Assembly: GCA_037974965.1 (NCBI GenBank)
Contig: JBBPFI010000004.1
Span: forward strand, 496,001 to 560,000
Length of the DNA: 64,000 nt
Source: Dacryopinax spathularia
Taxonomy: Eukaryota; Basidiomycota; Dacrymycetes; Dacrymycetales; Dacrymycetaceae
Reading direction: 5' to 3'
The translations under genes were made by a program, and so were the position numbers. The notes beneath the pieces were generated by a model that was not told the origin of the DNA, did no database searches, and saw only the letters and a list, made by a program, of their open reading frames with translations. Below, piece by piece: positions 35,877 through 46,295 of this stretch. The number at the start of each line of letters is the position of its first letter. Position 1 is the first letter of the stretch.

Positions 35877-38376
35877 ATGACGGATCGGCCCTCTACTCCA
35901 ATATCCTCCTCGACATCTGCAGCGCAGCTGCGCGGGGACCGGACTCCTTTGCAAGCCCCTGAAGGGAAGGATGCTGCGGACGTGGGAAGAAGCTCTATCC
36001 AGACCGATTTCCCAAACTGGCACGCGAAACCGGACTATCTCGCCTTCCTTATGAGTATAACCTGGGGTGTGGTTGGCAAAACCCATGCCCAAGTCACGGA
36101 AAGCACATTTTCAGACCGCAGTGACAACAACTTCCTCGTACGCGGAATGAAGGCATTGAGTCTGTCGTTATGGTGGGGCACCACTTCAGACGAGACAAGC
36201 GGTATACCTGCCATTGCCATTGCCGGCGCGGAGGATCCCCCAGCAGTCCGGGCTCCTCCTTCCAAGCTCCCTGACGAGAGGAGTCTTACCCTCCGTCAGC
36301 TCATGCGACATTACAAACTCGATCCGCCTCAGGTAACTACCAGCAAACCCGGCAAGACTTTGCTCATTGCTCGCAACTCTGTCCAAACCCGATTGAGCCA
36401 GGCAAAAAGTAACTGGATCGTTCAGTCTGTGCAGATGCTCACCCTTGACGAACGCCGAGAACTCCTTTACAAGATCCGTAATGAGTAAGTGATTCCTCCG
36501 GTTCACCGCGGCGCCCGCTGATATCTGATGGCGTTAGTTTGCGTGAAGGACGCGCTTCCAGTGCCGCCATTCACACCAAGCAGTGGCTTTCCCTTGTGCA
36601 GGCCCCGGACGTGCAGATGCAGTAAGCTCTTGCCCTGTTACCAAGCACAAATCGCGTCTGAGCGCTCGAGTGCACCTAGCGAACTCCGCCGGTACCTTTA
36701 CCGAAATCTCACCAAGAAAATCAATGATCGGGTAGAATCCGTTGATCGATTGTTTCTCAAGACCACATTTGTGGACATCCTCAAGAACTACGCTCTGAGT
36801 CCGCCTCCTTCGGAAACGGACAGTTCCTTCGTCACATTCGAAACACAGGAAGAGCTCGTCGTCGACATGACAGGTTATCCCGCCATGGCAACGCTGATCA
36901 AGACACTGGAAAACAAGCCACGCGTTGCCGGAACTCTCTTCCGCGGTACCCGCATAGCCTGGAAAGAGCTCTGGTCGGAAACGAGGCCAAACTATGTCCA
37001 TCTTACTCCACGTAATTCCCGCGTTTGGGCGGCCCTACTTGCATGGCTCTTAAACGGCATCCATGCCACCAACAAGCGCATCTTCCACCATGATGTTCAG
37101 GAGCGTGTCCTCCTTAGGCACAATTTCGAATTGGCACTTACTCATCTCTGTGGCTACATGGAGGCTCTCTCCTCCTTCTTTACGGCGCCACTGCCCGATC
37201 CATCTCATGGCCGTCGTTTACCCGATATATTGCGCGCCTTGTTGGGACAATCTTCATACGGATTGGCTGGTATCTTAGGTAAGTAGTCTGGTCTTGCGTG
37301 CAACATCGACTTACCATTAGACAAGTGCGCGGAGTCAATCCGTCGGCCGACCTTAAGGGCCGCCCCAGCGGTGCCCCTGAGGTGGATATCAAAGGGGAAA
37401 GAACATGGAGTCCATCTCCCTCCTTTTTCAAAGCTGACGATGATGAAGATCTTATTGAAGATCTTCAGTCAGCGAAGGAAATCGCCGCTGAAGACGAAAC
37501 AGTGACCGATGTCGCCGGTGTCCTCAAATCGTTGCTATTCAACCTTTCAGCTATTTACTTCGCCCCGCTCACGTGCCGGCAACTCTTCAAGCCTGAAAAT
37601 GAGAAGCCCTGGGAGCCAACTATATACAGTATCACGCCCTACCACCTCCCCAACTGGGTGATGAAGGACGAGGAGCATAGGACGGCCAAGAAGTGGCTCG
37701 ACAAGCTGATTCATCCTCCGGAAGGCCGCGGGATGCCATTCTCGCAAACACAATACGAGTATTTCCAGGACCAAGCGAAGAGCGTCGGCTATCGGGTCCA
37801 TCTTCACTGCGAATCTATTCTCATGGGGCTCATCCGGCACGTGCAGAGTCGTGAGAAGCCTTCCTGTAAGGACCCGTCGAACTGCAAGCACCTGGACAAT
37901 CGCTGTGCACTTTACGCGCTTGTTAGTAAGATGCCCGCTCTTGTGAAAGCACTGGAGGTGCGCATCCTCTCCTACGACCTAGCTTCTAAGCTGATCTTAA
38001 GTAGAGCGTGCTGCCTCTCGCTGTGTGTGCAAAGAAGTCTTGCGCACACTGCTCGTTTTCGGCAAACTTTGGCGATAAGCTGATCTTCAACACGGACGGG
38101 ACTCACGGTCTCGCGTTCAATACAGTATTGTTTGGGATGAAGAATCCCACAATGTACGTCATGGCGACTGCGCTCTACGAGTCTATCATGAGGGATGATA
38201 GGGGCGACGAGACTCACCAAAGCTCGCCCAACCACTCCATCGAAGCGGGAGAAACAGGAGGGATATCTAACCAGTTCAGTAACTTCATACAGACGCTGGA
38301 TGAGGAGGAAATTCTTAACATGATGGGTGAAGACCGTTTCAAACAGCCTAGATTTCATGTAAAGGAAGTCCTTTGA
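35877..38376 (+). CDS. Putative CDA-fold deaminase (OTT_1508-like)
   Basis: Five exons with matching phases, 35877-36484, 36538-36621, 36680-37278, 37326-37957 and 38005-38376, give 764 residues. The first 580 residues are mostly helical and unassigned. The C-terminal part has both zinc-site motifs of the nucleic-acid/nucleotide deaminase fold: VHLHCESIL, with H591 and E593 in the HxE arrangement, and KKSCAHCS, with C654 and C657 as CxxC, 61 residues later. The wording of both motifs fits fungal OTT_1508-like deaminases (VHCExxLL and SKxSCxxC). Between them lies a cysteine-rich insert, CKDPSNCKHLDNRCALY, shared with the paralog at 25966. The substrate is unknown. No signal peptide is seen. 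It follows the JmjC-like gene A on the same strand by 180 bp. Confidence 0.62.
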
Positions 38377-38917
38377 TAATGCATTGTTGATCACGCCGCC
38401 CACAGCTAGCGTCTGTTACTTGCAACCCTCAGACGCTCGACCTCTTACATTGACGGACTTTGCTACGTACAAAGACGAGTGCGGCGTGTGGAGTTTAGTG
38501 TCAGCCATCTTTAGAGATTACCCTCAGAGAACATGTGTCATGACGGCATTCATGGGCTTCTGTTGCTGAGAGTGTCGGGAGTGCCGAGACTAGTGGCCTG
38601 AGTACTGGGAGGGTTGGGAGTGCGCAATACATTCGAATTTAACACTATCCTGTCGATAAAACATCTTAACCATAGCAGTTCGGCGCGCCCAGCAATCTTA
38701 GTTATAGTCTCATCTCATCCGTCCTCGACGTTGGAGACGGTGTAAGGAGGGGTGAGGAACCGCTTCCGAGACACTGGGTGTCTTGCTTATTTACGTCTTC
38801 CTGCCACTCATTCGGTGCACCTGCTTCCTCCCCAATCGCATGCAGAGGCTTGCTCGGAACTACGGCTGCTCTGAACCGGTTTACCGCATCCTGATATGTT
38901 ATATCAGCTCATACATT
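38377..38917. other. Gap with palindrome TGTCATGACG at 38536
   Basis: This gap lies between the 3' ends of two convergent genes. TGTCATGACG is at 38536-38545, with the same ATG just upstream as at 33522 and 41735 (ATGTGTCATGAC). A short run of GAGTG-type words lies at 38570-38620. No coding region is supported. Confidence 0.5.
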
Positions 38918-41363
38918 TCAAATCGGCAAGGACCATGTAGTCACGGAGTGATTCAGGTCCGTAGGGTTGGGAGGCGGCTCAGAGCCCGTTATCGCAGTTC
39001 TCCGATCTTCACTTGTCTCGCCGTGCTCGTTCACTGGCGCATCCATCTCGTCTTCTCTAACGATGTCAAGACAGACCTCAATATCCTCGATGCCTCCTAA
39101 ATGACCCCTGACCATCGCCTGGTGTCGGGTACCTCCACCCGGATAGATGGCCTCAGTATGGGAAGGTGTCCGGCATTTTAACATGGCCGCAAGGCCGTTG
39201 TACAGCCGGATGGCCCAATTGTCTTTTTCGTCTTGATCATGTTTGAGTCTTTCCCTCCATATGAGGATGTCTCTTTCCAGGGCGTTTCGAAGCCGGTTGA
39301 AGTCTGGTCCGTGGGGAATGTCATTGAGAAAGTCCATAGCCACCGACATGATATGTTCGGTGTGCTTGCTGTACTCTGGAGCCACCACGCGATACTTGCT
39401 TCCTGCTGAGAGCCGAAGTGTCATGACACTTGAAGTCCATCCGGGCGGAATGATGAAGGCTGAGCAGTCTCGTCCCTTTAGAAGTACGTAATGGAGAGCT
39501 TCTAGTTCCATCATGCGCTTTTCCGAGTGATGGAGGCCGTTGTATGATGCCCCTGTTGTGCTGAACAGCAGATCAAGGTTGGTCGGGGTTGGGGGTGCCA
39601 AGAAGACGAGCTGATACGTCCCATCCGCATGCGGCATATCCGTGGGAATGTATGCGGTGGCGAGAAACTCGAACCGTGAGCTGAAATCGACACAGTGACC
39701 ACCAGGTGAGATGTCGCTAACGACTGGCAGTCGATTTTCTTGATTTCTTGGAAGGCGCTCTGCCACGAGAGCCTGGCCTATACCCTCCAGACGGGCGGGG
39801 ATGTCGGTAGCTGCGACCATCCTAATCGAGGTCTTGCTATCGTGTCCACGATTATGGTAGAGAATCGAGGCAAGGACTTCCTCCTTCGACATGGGATTCA
39901 CATCGAGCGCGTCTGTGGAGATAGTCATGACTTCCGAAGAAGCTCCACACAGGTCGTGTAGGACCATAGCGAAAGTAGGGCGACAGGCCCGGGTTCCCTT
40001 CGGTTCGTAGAAGGCTCTCCTCGCGTACGTTCGCAGGGGAGGTATAGGCGCTGGCCTTCTCATGGCGGCCTTCAGCAGCGTATAGCCGAGGCGACCGGCT
40101 TCGGTCTGCACACTCCCGCAGCTTTTCCAATCATCCCAAATGTCGAGGAGCCAAGTATTCCCTGCAGCCGTCACGAGCGTCTTCAATTGCACGGTCAAGC
40201 GAGACAGGGGAGAGGCGGTAGCGCTAACGACGGAGGCGGTGTGGGATTTGCTGCTTGACTCACCGGCGCGATTATCGCGGTCCGGACACGAGGCATGATC
40301 TACCCCAAATTGTCAGTAAGTGAAAGCATGAGCATGTGATCCAACTCACATGGTATCGACCGTGGCATCTCAACAGCATTTGCATAGCCTTCGAGAACCG
40401 GCAGGCTCGGCAGTGCTTCCACTGCCGTCAACATTTTCTTCTTGCCTTCCCGCACTTCTTCCCTCTGCGGATCTATGCAGCCACAGCCAGAATCAGACGG
40501 TTTGATGCGGTCAGTCTAGTACCAGCACATACTGGACACCGACGGCGTCGCCTTGCCCTGCAATTTAGACGACTTTTCGAGCTCCTCCGCCGACGTGGTA
40601 GCCTCATCTGCCTCATTGCTCCGCTTGCGTGCGCGCTTCCCACTGCCCCTAACTACGTCGTTTCCATTGCCAGGGACTGTATGTAGCGTAATCAGCTGGC
40701 TGAAGTGATGATGAAAGGAAATCTCACGCACGCCCCACTTCCTTCGGCACATCTGCGTCCCCTTCCGCGTCCGATGCCGCGTCTTTCACGGCCCTCTTCC
40801 TCTTCTTCTGGCCAGACCTGATCTTTAGGGATCCAGGTCGTTGTAAGCTCGAATCCTCTGTTATGACAGATAACAGTCAGCCGAGAATCAACGTGATGAA
40901 AGGTTGCGGACCTGTTGGCGCGTCTTGCTCAAGGTCGTCAGGGATTGTGACGTGACCCGTCGAGAGCTTGTTCTTCATGCCCCCATGAGAGTGCCAAAAT
41001 AGCATGGGGTCCTGCCCCGGAATGCGCCAGAGGCTCAGTGTAGGGTGAAGGGGATGCTTGCACAAAGGTCGTCCTCCGTTAAGTTGCTCGCGGGTGACTG
41101 TTTCCCACTGTTCGGACTGGCGAACCCATACCGGCCAGGTTTGCTGTGCCGTTGTCGCTAGGTCTCCGACTTTCCCCTCGTTTTTGCTTGGTGGTGATGG
41201 TTCTTGTTGCTTCCTTCCTTTCGGTCGCCAGGTCCATACATGATACGTAGCCGTCTCCTTGCTTTTCCCGAAGTAGAACTCACGAGCCTCTCGTCGGACT
41301 AGATCCTAGGTAAGGACCAGCCGCGTCACGACCTCCACCTCTTCCGACACGCTCACATGACAT
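38918..41363 (-). CDS. JmjC/cupin-like protein B, paralog of A
   Basis: The start is at 41363: a 7-nt first exon (41357-41363) spliced at acceptor 41299 gives MSFRREAREFYFGKSK, matching MPYRRLRQYFKVGPLE of paralog A in both structure and sequence. Further exons run through ATYHVWTWRPKG, LCKHPLHPTLSLWRIPG, a Lys/Arg-rich linker (KKRKRAVKD, GSGKRARKRS) and the large last exon that ends at 38918. The C-terminal domain shows RPTFAMVLHDLCGASS, HCVDFSSRFEF, LVFLAPPTPTNLDLL and LEALHYVLLKGRDCSAFI, then PPGWTSSVMTL. Compared with A it keeps a His at the first site (HCVD) but has lost the one in PPGW. The internal intron borders between 40200 and 41100 are approximate. Confidence 0.6.
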
Positions 41364-42010
41364 CTTCCCGACGTTCTGTTATTGCAAAGTTGTAACAGCA
41401 GCGTGCAGATAGTGGAAAGGTCAATGATGATAAGAGGTGGAGCGAATCGGGCGAACGTTAGGTTGGCGGAGAGAAAAGACAGTGGAACGCCAAAAGCCGC
41501 GAGTAAGGTTTCTTCAAGGGTTCACCGGTTCGCGTCGAATTTGACAGCGTCGTTCTATACATGGCAGCAGCTCGAGCCGCCTGCTGATAAGTAGGCTCCA
41601 ACTTTGAGCATGGCGCATAGCTATACTTAAGCAAAGAACTGCAACAAAAGGGGGGGGTGCGCCAAGTAGCGGGGGTGTGGATAGAAAGGCCCCCAAGAAA
41701 TCGACACATTCTCGCAGCCGACCCTAGTGTCGTATGTGTCATGACACGCAGACCGTCATGACGGTTATCTACAGGGGGGCAAAGAGACTGCTCCCTCAGG
41801 AGGTACAGTAAAGGCTGCACGAAATGGCTGCAATAGAGAGAAAGATCCTGAGGGATGTTGTTGCCCTTGTGAATCCTTTCCAGTTCTTCCTGACTGCACT
41901 GTACAGTGCACTGCTTTCACGGGCTCTCATCTTACATAAGAAACGATCACCAACGCTGCTACCCATTCATAAGCACGGCTACTGCGGACATGTCCGACTA
42001 ATACAGAGGG
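41364..42010. promoter_or_regulatory. Gap with second palindrome pair
   Basis: TGTCATGACA lies at 41737-41746 and CGTCATGACG at 41754-41763, the same ordered pair as at 33524/33545. Here the pair stands about 370 bp upstream of the start of JmjC-like gene B; at 33.5 kb it stands about 300 bp upstream of gene A. In both cases the pair is therefore upstream of a JmjC-like paralog, with TGTCATGACA in front of CGTCATGACG on the plus strand. No coding region is supported in this gap. Confidence 0.6.
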
Positions 42011-43183
42011 CTAAGCATGCACAGAGCTCGGTATCGAGCGCCCAGCTGCCACCAGTTCTAACGCTTGCATCGCCCACCCATGCTTCCCGGTACAATTGAT
42101 CCATGCCTGCAATGACCGTTTCAAATTTTGCAATATCGCGCTACGGTGCCTCAGCGCAAGGGATGGACTTAGTGCTACCGCATAATCTTTTCGCACTCGA
42201 GCCAGCGCTGCATCCTCAGATGCTGGAGAGCGTGCTACAAAGTCGTACAAGACGAAGCTTGTCGGCTTGCAGGCGAAAATGACGACCCACCACCCGGGAT
42301 CGATGATGCATCCGGGTGATCCGCGACCGTCAATTCGCAGGTAGCGCAAGTCCTGTACATCGTGCAGGACGCCATGAGCCCACCATGACCGACTCTGGTC
42401 TTGTGGTACGGGCATGAGCGTCTCGTTGAACGGCGTGTTCGGAAACGTCACGACTAGCGCACGGTTGTCCTTGCTATCCATCATGTCGGCAGGCACCAAG
42501 GCGGTCGGCGCTAGTCTGCCATGGCCGTTGATGGTTACGGCGCTCCCAGCCAGCATGACATAAGTTCGACCGACCGGCTCGTCGTTTGAACGCGGCCAGG
42601 ACTCCGCGAAGCCTTCGAGGGGCAAGGGTGCACGAAAACCGCAACGTCCCATGCCTGAGCGCGTAATAGGGACATCCGCAGTCCCCGTCGGGTGAAGCTC
42701 GAGGGGGCTTGGCATATCTCGCGAGATAGACGGGTCGAACATGCCTTCCAAGAGCGGCCTAAGTAAGTCATCTTCTGGTGCAGCAGGCGCAACAGCTAGG
42801 AGATCGGTCATTGCCATGGCCAATGTAGGGCGGATCGCGGGATGGCACACGAAACGCTCCACTGAAATAGCATCCAAAGGCACCGATGGCAAGGCACGCT
42901 CGCGAAGGCGAGCCAGACACGAACGAGCGTGATACAGTAGGACGAGATCAACGCGCGGCGGCCCAAGGCGCAACCATTCGGCATAGAATTCTTCTGCCCA
43001 GGGCAAAGGTTCCTGGGCGTCCTCGAAGGGAAAGGAGAGCGGATGAGGCACAGCATTGGCCATGACAGGCTTGTTGGAACGCGAAGCAGGATCTTGCGGG
43101 CGGACATCGGATGCACCGACTGCGTAGAAGCTTAGCATTGAGTGTTGTCCAACAAGCAACACGAGTTCACCGACCCCTCCCAA
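42011..43183 (-). CDS. JmjC/cupin-like protein C, shorter and diverged paralog
   Basis: A single open frame of 390 codons. The true start may be an internal Met, for example near 43138. It aligns with the C-terminal two thirds of paralogs A and B: RPTLAMAMTDLLAVAPAA against RPTFAMVLHDLCGASS; LVVTFPNTPFNETLMP against LVFLAPPTPTNLDLL; and VQDLRYLRIDGRGSPGCI, then DPGWWVVIFAC, against LEALHYVLLKGRDCSAFI and PPGWTSSVMTL. The N-terminal zinc-like segment of A and B is missing. Putative metal ligands are absent at both positions, so it is probably not an active oxygenase. It is intronless, unlike A and B, which could mean loss of introns or a retained last exon. It lies head to tail with B on the same strand. 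Confidence 0.6.
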   Translation of the reverse strand: MGGVGELVLLVGQHSMLSFYAVGASDVRPQDPASRSNKPVMANAVPHPLSFPFEDAQEPLPWAEEFYAEWLRLGPPRVDLVLLYHARSCLARLRERALPSVPLDAISVERFVCHPAIRPTLAMAMTDLLAVAPAAPEDDLLRPLLEGMFDPSISRDMPSPLELHPTGTADVPITRSGMGRCGFRAPLPLEGFAESWPRSNDEPVGRTYVMLAGSAVTINGHGRLAPTALVPADMMDSKDNRALVVTFPNTPFNETLMPVPQDQSRSWWAHGVLHDVQDLRYLRIDGRGSPGCIIDPGWWVVIFACKPTSFVLYDFVARSPASEDAALARVRKDYAVALSPSLALRHRSAILQNLKRSLQAWINCTGKHGWAMQALELVAAGRSIPSSVHA

Positions 43184-43844
43184 GTTTGTTGAATGAACGT
43201 CGCTTCACTTTACCAGGCATAGCGCACAAAGAGTTGTGGTAGAGACAAGTTTTGTGTTGCTTGAATGCCAATCTTCTTCGATTGCAAGTGGATCTTTGAT
43301 TGCAAGTGGATCTTTGATTGCAAGTGGAAAGTAGAGGTCACTTTCAACGCTGCCGCAAGAGGTTATGAGTCACGTGGGCTCGGCGTGGCCTTCGGCCACC
43401 GCAGCCGTCATGACGCCGTCATGATGAGCACATATTTGATACATCGCTTCATACAGAACCTTGCCCTCCCCCTTTTGCCGGTCAAAGCACTATAACCACC
43501 CAGAAGCGACATGCAATTTCTGGGAAACTGGAAGAAATTAGATGCCTGTTTGGTTGACCAGTGATGGAAATTGACGGTGGCGAGGCGCTCACGTTGCAGG
43601 GTCCCCAAACGTCTGCACGCGTTGATCAACTTATCCAGAGAATCACTGCCAAATATCACCCTTCGAAACAACCATCTCCTCGCACACATCGTCTCCTCAA
43701 TCTATTCTCAAAGTCGAATCCGATCGCTCCCTTACTCTCCGATTGGAAACGAAGACAGTTTCACCGTCTGCTTGTGGTTGCCGGAGACCCGCTCTCAGCC
43801 CTCTCCTCTCCGTCACTCGATCCATCCGCTGGTCTCCTGATTCA
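43184..43844. repeat. Gap with 18-bp tandem repeat and palindrome
   Basis: At about 43275-43330 the unit GATTGCAAGTGGATCTTT (18 bp) is present three times. CGTCATGACG follows at 43406-43415, and immediately after it comes a second overlapping half (CCGTCATGATG). The gap lies between two divergent genes and so includes both promoters. Open frames in 43560-43840 overlap on both strands and lack coding character. Confidence 0.65.
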
Positions 43845-45969
43845 ATGGCAACCCCATACCTTACAAGGAGCCGTGCCGCTACAATCATCGGCGGCGTGCC
43901 GGACCTTGCTAGTCAATATCCTGTAGAACCGAGACTACTCCGACGTGATAGGCGGCAGCGACGTGCGGCTGGAACACGGGATAGTTCGACTGGTGTCCCC
44001 TCAAATACGCTCGGTCGAGTATCTTCAGTAATACATACAAGCCCGTCCCAAGTCGATCAGCGCCCACAAATGGGGTCATCCCAATCTGACAACACCTGCG
44101 AAAACGCGATTACTGCCGATGCTATGCAATCCGAATCTGTTAACATGACCTCCGACTCTTCTGGCAACGCGCCCGGGGATGGAATGAGAAGGGAGAACGG
44201 CAGAGATGTGGGAATGTACCATGCATTGGACCTGGGTCAAGCAAGCTTCCTCACTCGGTGCGTAGTCCATGGTCACCCTCCGCTAGCGTTACTCATCCAG
44301 CTCGTAACAGCACGACCGCAGCCTTTGAATCAGTTGGACATCGCGAAGGGCTTTATCACCAGCCGGCGCCATCATTCGAAGACGACTCGCATGCCACATC
44401 CAGGCTGCAGTCGGCTCTAGCTCCAGTCCGAGACCCTACTTCATCGCGAGATGAAATTCAGGAATCACGAACGCCCATAAGATACGTCGCCTCTCTCGCA
44501 GGACCGACAATCCCGCCTGCGCCTTTCAGTAGCCCTCATTGCGACCGCTCGATGTCTGGGACCGAGGAGACTACCCATGGTATGATACTGCCAATTCACA
44601 CACGTCACTGCACTGATTACCCCTAGCAAAGTATTGTACCGCCGTATTAATCGTGTTCGAAAACCAAGCGAAGAAGGGAAAGGCCCACGGGCGGGCAATG
44701 ATACTCAAGGAAGGTATCCCAGATAATGCACCAGCGGCCGCCCTTCTCCCACGTTTGTTCGAAAATAAGCCTTCTGGGCCGCAGCACCAATTTCAACAAT
44801 TCCTTGCTCCGAGGTATGGCGCTTACAGCGTTGCCACCACCCGTGTGCCATGTGATCAGGATGACGAACACGACACATGGTATACAAAGCCGGGCTATGT
44901 GCATCTCGGCACGCTCTGGAACATTCTCAACCGACACAGTAGTGGGAACGAACATCTGCAACCGATGGATCGTGCGGACTTCAGGACGGGCAACTTTCTT
45001 CAAAGAGTCCTTGCTGGCAAGATGCCTCATCGACTCCTTAGTCAACATCCAGTCTATATCCTCTATTTGGTGGCCGTTACAAGAAGCAACAATCCATGGC
45101 AGGACGAGGAGCTCACCGACTCTGATCGATCCTCATCCCCGATGAGCCCCGACCACGCAAACGCGGACGACTTCAGCGAGCCTGCGCGACCGACTCAGAC
45201 CCCTCAACCCGTCCCAAATCATCACACGGAAGAGACGGAGGGTGTTCGTGAAAATGGGGTTATCGTACCCTCAACCCCCACTCCTAGTGGGGCCCGTCGC
45301 AGGCAGCGGACGAGCAGGCAGCCGCGTCGGCCAAACGGCGAAATTTCCAGATCTGTGCGATCCGAATCTACCTTCCGAGCGATTGCGGCATACATAGACC
45401 GCAAATGCCCCCATATTCTTGAGGCTTTGAGCGGACATGTCGGTGATCGAGGCTTCCCAGCCGGTCCTGGTGTAGCATGGTTCGTTGCTCGAACGGACTA
45501 CTTTTACGAAGCCGCTGGATTGTTATCCATGCCTCAAGCCACCGTAAACGACTTCTGTGTCGTTCCGGAAGCTGAAGGCTGGGATGGTGTCATTACGGGG
45601 GAACACTTGGCAGCGTGGTTCGGCGAGAAACGGTACGGATGTCTGGGCGCTTTGCGGACCTATAGGAATCACAAAAACTGGTTGAATTTCCTCGAAGGCT
45701 TTTGGGAGGTCCAGCGGGAGTGGTATTGCACTCAGGCCCACCGATGGGATGAACCGGAAAATCGCACACAACACGGCCGCAAGAAGCTGATGATCACTGC
45801 CGTGGTGGCGTACGCACTCGGACGCACCCGGGCTGGACGAGCTCTCGCGTGCGCAGGCGCGCCCGAATCTCTCATCATATCCAAGGCAAATACCTCCCGA
45901 ATCAAGCCGGTCATGCACCAAATCAGGCAGTATTTTGGGCCCTCTGGGTTGATGCCTGGAGGATTGTGA
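43845..45969 (+). CDS. Unknown protein, three exons, about 660-680 residues
   Basis: I do not recognise the family. It starts at 43845 (MATPYLTRSRAATIIGGVPD); exon 1 ends near 44258, exon 2 covers about 44312-44580 and exon 3 about 44627-45969, with matching phases. The first 230 residues are Ser/Thr/Pro-rich and disordered. A globular part follows (AVLIVFENQAKKGKAHGRAM, PAAALLPRLFENKPSG), then another basic disordered linker (SGARRRQRTSRQPRRPNG, a possible nuclear signal). The last 200 residues are well ordered (FRAIAAYIDRKCPHILEAL, GYGCLGALRTYRNHKNWLNF is close to the observed run) and rich in Trp, Tyr and Arg. Its position beside the other accessory genes and the satellite array suggests it belongs to the same island. 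Confidence 0.55.
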
Positions 45970-46295
45970 TCGGGAGACGAAGGCAGCAGCTGACGTTTGG
46001 CAAGTTTGGCGCGCTCTGCTGGACTGTGCGGTTCCCTGGCACAGACACCTCAACACTGTAGATTCGGTGGAATATACCCTTTGTGTGCATTTTCGTTAGA
46101 CGAGATCAGTGAGACTCGATACACTTGACTTCTGAACAGCCAGATCGTCACATATATCTACGCGGGATTGTCGAATTCCATAGATTGTATGATTGTCATA
46201 TTCCATGATTCTTCGGAAAGTCCATCCCGCCCCATGTCTCCGATTCGGTATTGATCGAATCTTATCGTTCTCTGGTTTCGCATATTGCTTGAGTC
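45970..46295. other. Short gap before the large satellite
   Basis: Nothing recognisable. Toward 46150-46260 the words GATTGTCG, GATTGTATGATTGTCAT and CATGATTC already resemble degenerate units of the satellite that begins at about 46296. Confidence 0.4.

Noticed and set aside
39418-39427. GTCATGAC palindrome inside JmjC-like gene B as a regulatory site
   Set aside because: It lies in coding sequence of a conserved segment, so it may be there by codon chance; it was counted but not used as evidence for a gap-specific function.
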